From Ichthyophonus hoferi (Eukaryota; Opisthokonta; Ichthyosporea; Ichthyophonida; Ichthyophonidae): DNA of 61,890 nt. Below are positions 1 to 12,815 of this stretch, in pieces. The stretch spans positions 81,291-143,180 of the forward strand of contig NAOQ01000039.1 of the NCBI GenBank assembly GCA_002751075.1, written 5' to 3'. Each line of letters begins with the position of its first letter. Positions within the stretch are counted from its first letter, which is position 1. A program made the position numbers and the translations under genes. The notes below the pieces were generated by a model. The model made no database searches, had not been told where the DNA came from, and saw nothing but the letters and a program-made list of their open reading frames with translations.

Positions 1-79
1 TCAAAAATCAAAAGTGAAAAAAATGCCAATCAAGTCATAGAACATAAAGCAATATTAATGACAGTTGAGATTTACAGAC

Positions 80-860
80 CTGCATAAGATGGGGAGGCAA
101 GATTGGAGGTTCTTTAGTGGAGGAGTCCATTTTGGGTATAAATGTTCCATAGGACCCAGGTGGAGAGCCGTGAACTGAAGAAGAGATAGAGAGTAAGAAA
201 GAATACAAGAGCTTATGTATATAGACATACGTATGTATGTATGCATGTGTGTATGGAAGTATGTATGTAAATATGAGCTTATATGCACATATGCATGACT
301 ATATTAGTATATCAAAGTAAAATAGAGAAAAACGATTATAGCAATATAGAATTTTTTTAATAAAATAATAATAATCAGTGATAGAAGAGGAATAGTTCCG
401 TGCTCCTTACCCGGACTGTAGAAATCATCAAAGTCAATAGTATCTGGTTCACCCACTTCAAGAAAATTATTGGTAGCACCCTATGGAGAAAGCATTGGTT
501 AGTCGACTTAGTACGGCACAATACATCTATTGTTAGCAACTGCCTAATGGTGTTGGTTGCATGCTACTGTGCATATTAGATCTGGGTGTGCATGTACATA
601 AGCATGTATGAATATATTTTCTTTATATTTTTTTACTTTCATATACACGCCTCCTGACCTATCACGCTTAGAGGTAGGTTGGAAAGCTGTAACAGGGATC
701 TTTAATGTTGAAGGGGAATAATAGTCTGCAAGGTAATAGTCCATTATATTAAAATGACACAAGGGATAACTTATTGGCTAAATGTGAATACATGAAAGGA
801 ATATAGAATGTAAAAAGAGGTATATACAACTTTGTAGTTCGGATGAGGAAAAGAGCGTGC

Positions 861-894
<34 letters not shown>

Positions 895-2588
895 GGAAAG
901 AGAGAGAAGTAGAGAAAATATATATGTACACTATGAAGTGATCAATAACAAAAAAGGACAATACAGAGAGAGAGGGGAGCAATACCCATAACACATAGGT
1001 ATATGTATGACGTAGAGAAACAAACAGAAAGGCTATAGCCACACACCGCTCTATCAGGGACAGTGGGCATATCAGGGTTAAAGCGCCATTCATTATCCAC
1101 AATAAATTTATATTGATGTGTAGTGCCTGGCTCCAGATCAAGAATAGTAGCAAATTCCTCTTGACTGCGATTTAAAGGAATTCTTTCCTTCCAGTCGTTG
1201 AATGTGCCAGTTATATATACGTTGGTTCCTCCATGGGCCCATTGAAAGACAGTTGGAACCTTGACTGTTTCTATATATGGGTGGTCAGTGTTTCTGTTTT
1301 TAGGCATTTAAATGTGTGCAGAAATACATATATGTACATGTACACAGTTTGCTAGGGTGTACTCAACAATGGTGAGTGTATTTGATTGTATTCGTTTAAA
1401 ATGATCAATAGGTTTGTTTGGTTGCAAGCATTCAGGAAAGAGTAGTACAAGAGGAGTAGAAGAAAAAGACAAAAGGGTGGTGATGTGCCAAGGAAAATAC
1501 TGCTCGTATAGCCTTGAAGGGTTAATAATAAGTAAGAGTAAGAAAGAAGAGAAAGAGAGGGATAGCAATACAATTAAATATGTGCTTGTGTGAAATATGC
1601 AAATCTATGCATATCTTTTCGAAGGTAAAGCAAGGAGAGTGCGTATTTTATAAAAGATAGCGGGCAATCCTGTATATATAGAATGAAAAAGGAATGACAT
1701 TTAGATATTCTACGAGAAAGAAAAGGAGTGCTATATATATAATGTCAGAAAGGGTAAAACAACAGGCACAATTTTGAAAAAGAAAAAAAAGATATTATTA
1801 ATACTTTTTGATGGAGGAAGCCCTTGTGCGTTACCGGGTGATGTCTCCGTGCCTGGAGTACCTCTTGGTTGAGTTGGGGCATGGCCTTGATTTGGAGAGA
1901 CTAAGAAGACAAAGGAAGGTTTTTGTACCTCTGAAGAGCCGCTAGGAGAGCCTGGTACATCTTGCGGTTGCGATCTATGCGTTGTAGAACGCGATCCGTA
2001 TGTGTATGTGTGAGAGGATAGAAGGAAACAAGAACTCACTTCTAGTCAAGGAAATGAAAATAATAGGGGAACACAGATGAAGGTGTAAAAATAAATGGAG
2101 TGCTTATATGGTACATAGACGTGTATTTTGAATAGAAGTATAGAAAACCAAGTACGGGTATTTTTAACAATCTCGGAACCTTATTGGTACAGTTGCTGCA
2201 TTAGCTCCTAATACAGCTATTCATCTCTCGCTTTATTATCATATATTATATATATTATATAAGAAAGAGTGGCCTTAATAATGAAACAATTATGAACAGA
2301 CATATCAAATGAAACTTTAACAATTCCCTCAAAATATACTATAAACAAACAGCGATGAACATTTTAAAAGCAAACAATAACTTGTTTATCCCTCTAATCT
2401 AATTCAACAGCATACAGAAGGACGCACTCGTGGCTAGTGCAGGTCTTTCAAGAACGAAGCATGACATAGATAAAAAGATCTTACCGTGATCGCTGGTTAG
2501 GCTGTGCATCCTGCTGTTGTAAATTTGTGTGGGGGCTGGATCGATTTTCCTTGCTACTGGTAGTATTGCTTGATGTTCCTTGACCCAT
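80..2588 (-). CDS. PRKAB: AMP-activated protein kinase beta subunit (partial, C-terminal exon outside window)
   Basis: Scaffold and glycogen-sensing subunit of the cytosolic AMPK heterotrimer. Exons on the minus strand: 2588-2485, 1974-1835, 1270-1047, 480-411, 174-80; all introns are GT-AG and phases agree, giving 211 codons before the window ends. The start MGQGTSS is an N-myristoylation signal as in animal AMPK beta. A Ser/Pro/Gln-rich linker follows, then the CBM48 glycogen-binding domain (about residues 86-165) with the two sugar-stacking tryptophans of the family, W108 in GTFNDW and W143 in VDNEW, and S117 in IPLNRSQEEF, equivalent to the activating S108 of mammalian beta1. The last visible exon holds EPPILPPHLMQ, the hallmark just before the alpha/gamma-binding C-terminal region; the final exon should lie left of position 80. 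Family certain; a weak point is the GTGTGT donor after exon 3. Confidence 0.95.
861..894. repeat. (GT)n-(GA)n compound microsatellite
   Basis: A GT run passes straight into an AG run inside the third intron of the AMPK beta gene (between exons 1270-1047 and 480-411). Open reading frames across it are simple-sequence artefacts. Confidence 0.9.
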
Positions 2589-4157
2589 GGCCTACCCTGT
2601 GTATGCAGTATGCTCTTGCAGGAAAGTAATATAATACGGGTTTTGATTGCCTGATTTTTCAGGGAAAGTGTTTGTTCTTTTCTTTAAAATGGGGGTTTCC
2701 TACAATTTTATTATTGGCCTAGTGCCGATTATTATGTTAGTAGTATATGAGGATATGCATATTCTCCATATAATGGAAGGAGATTTTAGTCTTGTCTAGA
2801 ACCTAGGTAAAAGCATGGAGTTACTTAATTGGCTTGATTGGTTTTTCTTCTAAAATTTATTTAAGAGGCGACTCTCAGGGTTTGATATATAAGCTTTTGT
2901 ATATATTTGGGATCCCACATTGTTAACAGAAATAAATGCAAAATAATAATACCAAAATGCTAAGCTCAGCCTAACAATACCTTTACAGGGGAAGTTTTTT
3001 AATATGTTCTTTTATTTTTTTATTTTTTGAATTTTATTGCTATTGTTATTATTTTTGGTTATTTTAGTTAGCGAATTGGCTTTATCAAACTCACTTTAGA
3101 AGCCTGTGCGGAGGGGCTTTTATATTAAGACTAAGAGATTTCAGAAATTGGCTAAATGTACAGTATATAGTGGCTATTGGTTAATTATCACTAAAATTAG
3201 AATCGGAAAAATTAAATGAGCCTATAAGGAAAAATAAACAGCCAATCGTTGATACCTTCTAAATTCCCTACACTCTTTTCGTGTGTATTACTGGCTACTT
3301 CATAGAGAATTCAGGGATAAATAAATAGCATACTAACCAGGATCATATATCGATCTTAGTGTGCTTTAATGTTGTGCATTACTCATCAAATGAGGCCAGA
3401 AAAGTATCTTGGTGCATACTGACAACCCTAATAGCATTAGGCCTGGGTAGGATTTACTAGCACATTTTACTTTCACCAATAAAATGTAAGTAAAAGGTTG
3501 TCAGCCTCATTAACATCTAACGTTATGTTACGCACATGGGATTCACATCCTATATATGGAAAGTAATTAAAACATTTATGTTCTTTGATAGCTATTGACA
3601 ATGACACCACCACTAGAATTTCAAAGAAAAATGAATATGGCGGCCCTTGTAGAGTTAATCTTCTAAATTTTATACACACTTTATTCATGGTCGACGTTAT
3701 ATTTCTATTAACACTGTATATAATTTTACCTACGATGTCACATATACAACTTAGATATACTACAAATGAAAAAAATCAGACATGATGCTTAGATATTTTT
3801 TTTCGAAAAAAAAAAGGGTGCTCCATGCTTATTTTTTTTCTAGCTGCATTCTTTATATATTGAACATATACGCCCCCAATCTCCTCTCTTTATTCTACAA
3901 TCAAGCGGGCGAGCCCGAAGTTCCCCATAAGGTTCTCTCCTATATGATTATACTTTCCATTGTATCCTTTCTTATCTTTACCAAAGGCATAATAAGATAT
4001 TCGTGCACAGTTTGTTTAAAAACTGTATATTCCAGGATATGCAAATAAGGAGTTGCTGCAACACACTATCACACATCTACAAGCCTTTTTTAAAAAACAG
4101 CTTCATGTGTATCAATAGTTGGCTCGTACCCATAATGATTATCTTATTAAGATGTTA
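2589..4157. other. Intergenic, AT-rich, no gene recognised
   Basis: Upstream side of the AMPK beta gene. T-rich runs near 2990-3060 and 3800-3840; the short open frames here have no recognisable domain or splice context. It presumably holds the AMPK beta promoter, but no element can be pointed to. Confidence 0.6.
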
Positions 4158-4790
4158 TCGGATCTGTGCCAGCTCTCTCGACTTGTACACAGCTGTCGGA
4201 ATCTACTGCGTAATTGGTAATGGTTAATATTGTTTGACCAGTGTTAGTGATAGTTGTCTGTAAGGCTCAGTTGTTGTGATTGAGGTTCTATAGAAGGCCT
4301 ATATACCAACTCTCTAGGTAACTGGCTGAAGCAATTATATCTCTGTTCTAATTTAGAAGGGATAGACGCTTTGATGCGTTTGGGTGCAAATATGGAAATC
4401 GCACAATGAAATTGATCAGTAAGTAGTAATATATTAATATATTACGATGTAAATAATAACTCTCGTCATCATTTAATGTTGGTAAGCAGTCCTCTAAGCT
4501 TTGAGCGAGGGAAAGATCACGACACAGACTACCATTGTACGAGAGCCAGTGATTAGACATTACAATAACGATGTGTTTACTACATATATATAATTAAATG
4601 CAAAATATTTTTGTGTGCGTTTACGAAAACTTCGCATTTTGCTATTTCATTGCGGATGTATGAACGGGGGTCGCCAAACGGCGGGAGAAACGACCGGGCC
4701 TTCATTAGTTATTGCAGTTTACATTTATACTTGCTTCACTTTATCTTGAGAATCCAACACCAATGTCGATCTAACCTACCGATTCGTCTG
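4158..4790 (+). repeat. Interspersed repeat, copy 1 (possibly a solo LTR)
   Basis: Shares long diverged stretches with 18335-18990 (same strand) and 30500-31295 (opposite strand): the block around 4265-4320 (gaggttctatagaaggc), the block 4438-4460 (attacgatgtaaataataact) and the block 4550-4575 (tagacattacaataacga) followed by a TATA-like run. No coding content. The shared tagacattacaata motif also occurs beside the copia fossils at 53770, so an LTR origin is likely but unproven. Clearly old, judging by the many differences between copies. Confidence 0.7.
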
Positions 4791-5397
4791 TGATTAGCGA
4801 TAACAGATTTTAATTGGCATTGCAAGTTACTCTATTATTTCCCTATCTCCTACCTGCTGAAAAGTCTTAAAAAAAACCAATGCCACAGTGGTTTTCCTAC
4901 TAGTTTTTACATTCATAGTGGTCTCTAGTCCGATATAATATTATGTTGGGTTAGTGTGCCTGTGTCCAAATACTTGCTTATATAACTTACGTATGCACTC
5001 TTATCGGTATATTGATATGTTATTTTAATAAGCGTAAATGCATGTAAAATATATGATTGGCTAATCGAATCTATATAGTTCACATTCAATTTTTCTCCAG
5101 TAATGCGTCACTACTAGTAAAGTAAAGTAAAATACTCAACTATCAATTAATAATATAATAATAATGTAGTACTTAAAAATAATCCACAAAAGTTTTTATT
5201 TTGCGTTCAAATATTCAGACCTATAAGGGTGACATGGACATTTTTTGAAATTTATAAATGATAGTACCACAAGTTCATGTAGACCTTATGAAGTAATAAT
5301 AAAAACCTTACGTATTCGCATGCGTTTTTCTGCATACAGCTCTTTTAAAATGGCGCAAGTTAATTGTATGAAAAAGAGTGTAAAATAAATACTATAT
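4791..5397. other. Intergenic, AT-rich, no gene recognised
   Basis: Downstream side of the glycosyltransferase-alginate lyase gene. T-rich stretches that read AATAAA on the minus strand lie about 200 bases past that gene's stop, so its polyadenylation site is probably here. Confidence 0.5.
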
Positions 5398-8300
5398 CTA
5401 TTTTTTCAATTCTGCACGAGAAAGCTTGGGAATATCGCTTGGGTGAACAAGACCCAGGTTCCAGAAGGGTTGAATCCCATCATGTGCATAGAAGATTGGC
5501 TTGATTGTGTAAAGATGGGGAGGTCTCTGGTACCCCTTCTTAGCTGGCTGAGTAATTAGATTAGAATAGGTGTCTGCGCCAGAATAATAAATAGGTAGGA
5601 AACGTTCCATGTCTTCATATTCCTCTTGGTCGTGTTTCCATGTAGAGTTGAACTGAGGGGTAGCAAATAAAAGACCACGATGAATAGCTTTTCGTTTTTC
5701 CCATGCTTTTGGTCTAGTGGGACTAAACTTGAATAGGTCTACACCAGCATATTTCGCAATACGACCAAGTGTTATCCACCCCTGCAGGTATATATGGGTT
5801 AGTATAAGGGGTTAATGCTTCAATGACACGCTGATATACACTAGAAGTGCCAGCTATATTTATACAGAAGGATACAGAAGGAAAGGCACAATACATATTC
5901 TCAGTTATTTCTGTATCACTTTGTACTACGCCCCAACAGTGGGATAACTGTGCAAAGATCAGTAGGTAGTAAACCAAAACCAAAACAACCAAAAATGGTT
6001 TCGTCAGTATGATATTAAGACACTAAGAATTCTTTTACCATACCTGCATGGTAAACATAATATAATGAAGTTGTTTAGGCCTATCCATTTCGTGAGGTAA
6101 TGTGCCATCCGGTCGGAATTGAGTGCAAATGCGTGATTTTGCACGTTCTGTATGGTTAAGGAAACGTGAAACATCATTAATGAACGCAGCAATGACCGAT
6201 ACCTGCATATCGTAAAACAATCCGTGATTATTGTTCCGGTAATATTCGTCTTGTCCTTGCTCTGATTCAATAATATAGTCGGAAAATTGGCGAAGCCACT
6301 CTTTAAGTTCGGTCATTTCGATATCCGTCAAAAAACCTGCTCGATAAATTAATCTTACAGCGTCGAGAAGGTAATACAAGTCCTTAGTCTCAATAATACC
6401 ATAATTCACTCCTACATTATTCCTATGTCCCCACTGAATTTGTGCAAATCGCATATGGGGATTCATTTTAGTGGCAGGGTCTAGAAACCATGTGCGAATA
6501 TTCAAAGCCGCTTTTTCGGCATACTTATCTTCCTCTGTGAAGTACCAGCCAAGAGCAAGAATTGTCGTATTACCAAAGAAACTAGCAATGCGACTGCGAT
6601 CATATCTATCTGATTCACCAGTGTACAGTTCTGTTCCCGGAACCCGACTACCGTCCTTACGAATATATGGAAGACCATTAGGGGTATCCGGGTTAGGCCA
6701 AAAATAAGGGGAGGGTGTATAGTAGTCATGTTTGTCACCAGAGGGTGGAAATGACTTCTTGTTAACTACTGAAAATGGCCCATACTCCATGGCCTCTTCA
6801 GAATAATCAATGAGTGATTTTATGAGTGCATTAAGGCGAGAGTCGGTTTTGGAGTTATAAAGCTTCTTCTCTGCAGCTAGAATAGACTCATTGTAAACTA
6901 ATAGTCGACTAGAGTTAAAGCCATAAGTCTCTAAAGCAACACGAACATCCATTCGATCAAGAAGCATACTAACCCCCTTTGCTCTCATCAAACCACGATC
7001 TACTAGTGCCCCATTAGTTTCAAGGCTGGATTGTCCTGAGAATAAACGCGCCACCCAAGAAGCAGTAGGTACTGAATTAGGACCTGCGATATCAGTAGAG
7101 TAATTCAACTTATAATCCTCCCACGGACCTATTGCTCGAGGCCATTTATCCCATGGGCCAGGAACACGTAGGCGCCATAATAGTTCGACCTTAGGGCGGC
7201 GACCATACCGCATGTTTTCATTGAAACGCTCTTTTGCATCATTTCTGAAAATTATTTGAGGTTCTTCTATAGCCTCAGGTCTGGGGTTGGGTATTATTGA
7301 CATGTTAAAATAAACCATATGCATTTCATATAGAGTGAGCAAGGGGAGTATAGGAGGATATCGGGGAGTATAATTTCTATGGGGTGTTCTAATATTAATT
7401 GAACTGTATGTATCAGTATATGTGTTTAAATGCGGATTTTGTGAAAGTGTACGTAGAGTACAACAAATATATTTTGGATTGGATCTTCATGTATAATCTG
7501 TGAATAGAATAAAAGCATTAAAGATTTGTTCCATTTGCCCTGCTATATTAGAGTTTCCTTGCCTTAATCATCTAAATCCAATTTTCGTAGCTTTAAAAAA
7601 AATTTAAGGCATCTCGAAAAGAAAACAAAAAAACAAAAAAAAAACAAAAACCAAATGCAAACAGATAGATCGTGACTTTTCCTACCTAAAGGCAGGATCC
7701 AAAAGCATGTTATTGTTTGTTAAACGGGCCATTGGAACTTGAAAGTATTTGGTCGTATTCCCCTGTGTTTCCATGGTCATTTTCATTTCCTCCCACGCCA
7801 TTTTGGTCAAGAAACAGTTGCCATCAAAGGGAAGAATCCATCGTGCTCCTAATTGCATACCTTCGCTGATCATGCGGTTTCGGGCTCCATTATTGTTCAT
7901 GATGTATAAGTTCTTGTCATGGTAAACGTTGCTTAAGATAGCCACCTATATGAAAGAGAAGAGAGAAAAATAATAACATAAGAATATGGAGTCGACAGAA
8001 AGAGGACAAAAATAGAAGGATTTTGACGTGATTTATGCTCTATAATCCATAACTTTTCTACTAGCTGGAAAATTCACATTATACTGCATCGTAATACATT
8101 CTAAATTACATATCAAATTGCGTATCACTTAAGATGGTTTCACACATAAACTATCTGTAGAAACGATATTCTGATAGAACAGGTGACTGTACAAATGTAT
8201 AAACAAAACAATTCAGTACATCCATAAGCAGATATTGATTAATAACAGACAATACTCAAAATAGTATTACTATATTTAGTCCTGCATTAACAATTTTGGC

Positions 8301-9667
8301 AATATACCAGTGTTAACCACTAATATCTGTAAATAATTGGTGCTTATTAGGAGGAAATTCTATTTACACATACCTAGGAGCACTAATTGTAAAGTTAAAA
8401 TATAAGCAGATATCCCCACTTACCTGCATTTTGTAGTCAAGTTCACGAAACTTTATGCTATGAATCATATCTCGCTGCCCATATACCTCGTATCTCATTT
8501 TACACTTCGCATATTCTTTGGTAACAACAGGGATATGAATGTATTTTTGCTTCTTCTCTTCCAAGAGTGCAATAATACGTATCTCCTCCTTTCGATCCAC
8601 AATACGATTGACAATCCACCATCTATCCAACTCGACCAGGTCAGGCTCATGTTCAAGAATAAATTTGACGTTCTCGTACGATTGACCAAGAGCATGACGA
8701 GGAGGAAGATCATTACCAATAGCTCGAAACATAACAAATTTTGGTGGTGGCATTGCGGTTCGATTTGTCTCCTTTACGCTGGAAAAATTCACGGTCCTGT
8801 GTGTGCTATCAGAAGATGGTTGATTCTTTTCAGGCGTTATATCTTCTGGGTTTCCCTCTTCATTTATTGCAGGACCCACTACCTCCGTATCAGCATCCAT
8901 CCCTAAGCTTGTAACTGGCCAAATATTTTGTTGTCAGTATTTTTATCAGAATCTAGTATAACTAGGCTTTTTCCGCCATTACCTACTTTTAATGTGGGTT
9001 TACATGTATCTTACAAGACGGTGTTGGCTATGGCTAGCTAAAATACAACAGAAATGAATAGTTTATGTTCTACACGTAATGCATTTTTTTTCTCTAATAT
9101 AAAATTACCCACACATCTCCACATATTTGAGCTATAATCCTGGTATGCATACGTTTCTTTCGCGACAAAAGGCATAACAGAAGCAGACAAGTATCAGCCA
9201 AATTCATTTTAAATGCCTTTACTTTAACAATACGCAGTTGAAAATGGTCAATTAATCAACTGAAAAATGTAAATGGAATTTTTTTTATTCCTATCACTTA
9301 AGATACAAAACTCGGTGGGTGTAAAGAGTGCAAGAAACCCACTTCGCTGCGGATTGGGATCGACAAAAGCCTCAGTGTCTTCACCATTCTGGTGTTGGGT
9401 GCAGTTTCCCGAGAACTTGTGAATGCCAGTATTTTCTATCACAAAAGCCATTTTGTTTTGAACAATTCCTTTCATCCACGTCATAGAACCGTGAAATGAA
9501 ATCACAAAACAAATAACTAATACCGAAAGAAACCACATCCATTTTTTGTGATTCAAATGACTACGAGATAAGGAATAAAGTGGCCGCCGACTAGATATAG
9601 GACTTCGAGATACCGAGATAGCAGTGTTGTCTGGCTTATTTGTAAGCCCACCTAAGAACAGCCGCAT
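5398..9667 (-). CDS. Type II membrane protein: glycosyltransferase-like domain fused to alginate-lyase-family domain
   Basis: Five exons, 9667-9343, 8902-8424, 7945-7686, 7244-6044 and 5781-5398, join in phase to 882 residues. A basic cytoplasmic tail precedes one hydrophobic signal anchor (about residues 43-60, WMWFLSVLVICFVISF), so the rest should be lumenal or extracellular. Residues 163-355 hold motifs of an uncharacterised nucleotide-sugar-transferase-like family: FRAIGNDLPPRH near 168, WWIVNRI near 203, YIMNNNGARN near 282 and WILPFDGNCF near 304, whose acidic residue may bind metal-NDP-sugar. Residues 480-830 match the alginate lyase family (Pfam PF05426 type): SPYFWPNPDTPNGLPY and NNHGLFYDMQ (about 693-702), whose Asn-His pair corresponds to the catalytic pair of PL5-type lyases, then LHYIMFTMQGW. 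Inferred role: making or trimming a uronic-acid-containing polysaccharide in Golgi or cell coat; lyase versus epimerase activity cannot be told. The first intron boundary (donor GTGGGT) is the least certain. Confidence 0.9.
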
Positions 9668-10314
9668 TTTTGGCGGTTGTTGTTTTATTATAATAAAGGT
9701 TCTCTATTAATATACAAAAAATCCATCGAAATAACACTACTTAGTGCCAGTAATATATGGTGGATCTGTGCACGTTGTTGCGTTTTGATTCCAAGCGACG
9801 AAGCCTTGCTGAAACTGACCATTAGCTAATACGTGCGTCTTTGCATTCCTATTGGATTAAATATATTATTGTTTACTATGTATGGTTTATTTTATGGTGA
9901 TGGAATCTGCTACGGGCGCGCATGCCTCATTCTCAAAGTGATCAACCTGATGGAAATTTAGTCATAAAACTATGTCTTTCAAAAAAATCACAAATCATTT
10001 TGTTATATCTTTTTCTTGATGACTGAGTATTTAAATTGTCGTAGCCGTATCAGCCAGATTAGGTGTCCTATTAAAAGCATTCCTAAAGATTCCAACCACA
10101 CTATGTCTGTATGGCACTTGACCAATGATGTGAAGGCATATCTGATAACGTCAGCTGGTTTAAGTAAAAATAACAATTTTATTTAAGCATTTTAATTGTT
10201 AAATAAGACGGAAGAGGTGGATTGAGTTTTAATTTTTACTTTTTTATTTGAATTTATCTGTACTGAGATAATTCTTGCCTATGTACATTACAACCTATTT
10301 TACCATTTGCCAAC
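9668..10314. other. Intergenic, upstream of the fusion gene
   Basis: AT-rich sequence between the fusion gene start and a duplicated block. No open frame or RNA gene recognised; probably contains the promoter of the minus-strand fusion gene. Confidence 0.5.
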
Positions 10315-10947
10315 GTGCATAATTCAAATAGCCAATGAAGTTGTGCACCAATTAATCCTTTTAGGTTAACTGCTTATCTTGGCTATCAATCTATGCGACT
10401 GGAGAAGAACTTTAACTTTGCTAAATTTAGACAAAATAGAGCCTGATGAGTAAAATTATTTTGATCATCTTGACCAAATTTTATTACTATATTTTATGGC
10501 TGTTTTATAACTATTATTATTTTTATTTCAGTATTAAATTTTATAACCATTAATTACATCATGAATTTTATGACTAATTACTTTTTCTAGATATCTTGTA
10601 ATTCTGTATCATATATGAAACTGTAGCTATAATTTGTGTTATCGTCTATAATCTAAATAGGCAATGAAATTGCGTACCAATTAAATCTTTTTGAGGTACC
10701 TATTTCAATTGGCTATCAGACTATGTGAGTGGAGAGAGACTTTAACCTGGCTGAATTTAGACAAACCAAATTAGAACCTTGACAAGTAAAATTATTTTGC
10801 TCGTTTTGACCAATTATTATTACCATATTTTATTAGCAGAGTTTATGCCTAATTACATCATCAGTTTATGACTCCTTACTCTTTCCGGATATCTTAGCTA
10901 TCTATAGCGTACACGTGTACGTAACTGTAGTTATAATTTGTGCTAGG
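10315..10947. repeat. Diverged tandem direct duplication, two units of about 300-330 bases
   Basis: Unit 10315-10643 and unit 10647-10947 align end to end: both contain aatgaa-ttg-g--accaatta, ttggctatca, gactttaac-t-gct-aatttagaca, gtaaaattattttg and end in ctgtagttataatttgtg-like sequence. Identity is moderate, so the duplication is old. Non-coding, between two minus-strand genes. Confidence 0.8.
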
Positions 10948-11157
10948 TAGTTAAGTTTTCGTTTTATTGAAAGCTTATGCTTCGTTACATAAGTCACTGC
11001 AAATAACTTTGACATACAAGGTGTTGCGTAGCTCATTTTAGTGGAAGTAATTCAATTATGGGTTGGGTCCTAATAAAAGCAAATAGCAAACCTCATCAGT
11101 CTGCATCATGAAACCACGTAGCTACAGCCCATCACACATATTTGTGGTCTCTGCCAC

Positions 11158-12783
11158 TCAAGGTCTCCTTTTGTGAATGCTAACTTTCAACCCGTCTACC
11201 AGAACTAGGGTAATAGTAAGGACCGAGTCCAATTTTTGGTTGGGCAGCAACTCAAAGTGCATCGACCGCATTAACGTACACAGGACGGTCTTAGCCTCTA
11301 AGTATGCCATAGTCTTTCCCAGGCATGTACGGGGTCCTGCCTGTGTGTATTTGCTTGTTAATGGAAGACCTACATACGCTTATTTAGGTGTTTTTGGTGG
11401 AGAAGTGGGTTGAAAATTTTATCAGAAAAGTGAATTATAATGCAAACAAATAGGTAGCCATTTCGATGGATGTGTGAAAGAATACGTGGATAGATAGTTA
11501 CCCATGTTTTGGACAGAGATAAAGGAATGTGTATTGAGTGTATACTTATATTATATAGCCGTAATCGTGGGAATACGCCTATTTTAAGTTTTTATTTATT
11601 TTGTGCAGTTTTGTTTTTATAAAACTATATTACGTAATAAATGCCGTCTCCTACATCACACCGAGCAACCAATGAAACAAAAAAATAACATTACTATATT
11701 CCACTCAACGCCTGGAGTATTTAGGAAAATATTAAAAATATACGTCCCTTCATATCTAGATGTTACCTTAACTGTCAGATATTATTTTAAACCATTTATG
11801 TGATCCAATGAAAGCCTTGATTTATAAACTTAATTTGTTGGTTTGGAACTATTGCTTATTCATATTTGGTATATAGCCTTTACAGTTTTTATGCAATCCA
11901 GTGTAATCCAACGGTTATCTATCCTTAAAAATTAATATATTGGCTCAGAACAATTATTATGAATGCTGAAAAAATTGAATACCGATATAACGTAGAAAGG
12001 GTGGATTTATAAAGGAGTTCCTCACATAAAAGATGAAAGTGAAGAGAGGGAGGTAGCGTGAGACAGGGAGAAGAATAGATAATGGCTCACTACATAGATG
12101 AATGTAGAGTTTACCTGGAAGGCGGGGAACTTGAAAGGAGAGGGCTGAGGGCTACCTGACAGCCACCTCTCAGGCTTGAATTCAGCAGCATCTTCTCCCC
12201 ATATCTGCTTACTACGTCCTTGGGCATATGGTAGATATAAGACCTATATGTTTATGTTGGGGTGTAGGAAGGAGGTATATTGACATATGAAAGTTTGTGT
12301 ATATATGGTATGTGCTGCTTTAGGCGTAGTTGTAATAGCAAGGTTCATATTTGTAAGGAGGAGCACAGGCAGACGGGTCAGCATTTATGGTTTTGGGAAT
12401 GAAAATTATATTCATACCTGACTAGGAGGCTATGGCCCTTCCCGTAGATATACTGAGACACAGCTAAATGGTTAGCAATAGGCCTAAAATTTGAATACAG
12501 ATTGATAGTTTAATTATCACAATCAATAACCGTGGTAAATTAACTAAACATGACTGCAAATTTTCGGGTAGTGATTGGGATCATATGAGATATGAGTACC
12601 ATAAATATGCGTAGATCAAACTCCATGATTAATGATAACAACAAAGCATCTCAGAAAAGATATGCTAAGTATGTCTCCCTCCCACATTTTCCCCTTTTCT
12701 AGGACAAATCGGATTGAGGCTATGATTGGTCTAATTAACTGACCCTAATAGCCGGACTTGATTTAAAATATCTAACTACTCAG

Positions 12784-12815
<32 letters not shown>

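Noticed and set aside
749-1153. 134-codon minus-strand frame
   Set aside because: It crosses the GT/GA microsatellite and overlaps the AMPK beta exon in another frame.
4348-4793. Short frames near 4.4-4.8 kb as genes
   Set aside because: They fall inside the interspersed repeat and are not conserved in its other copies.
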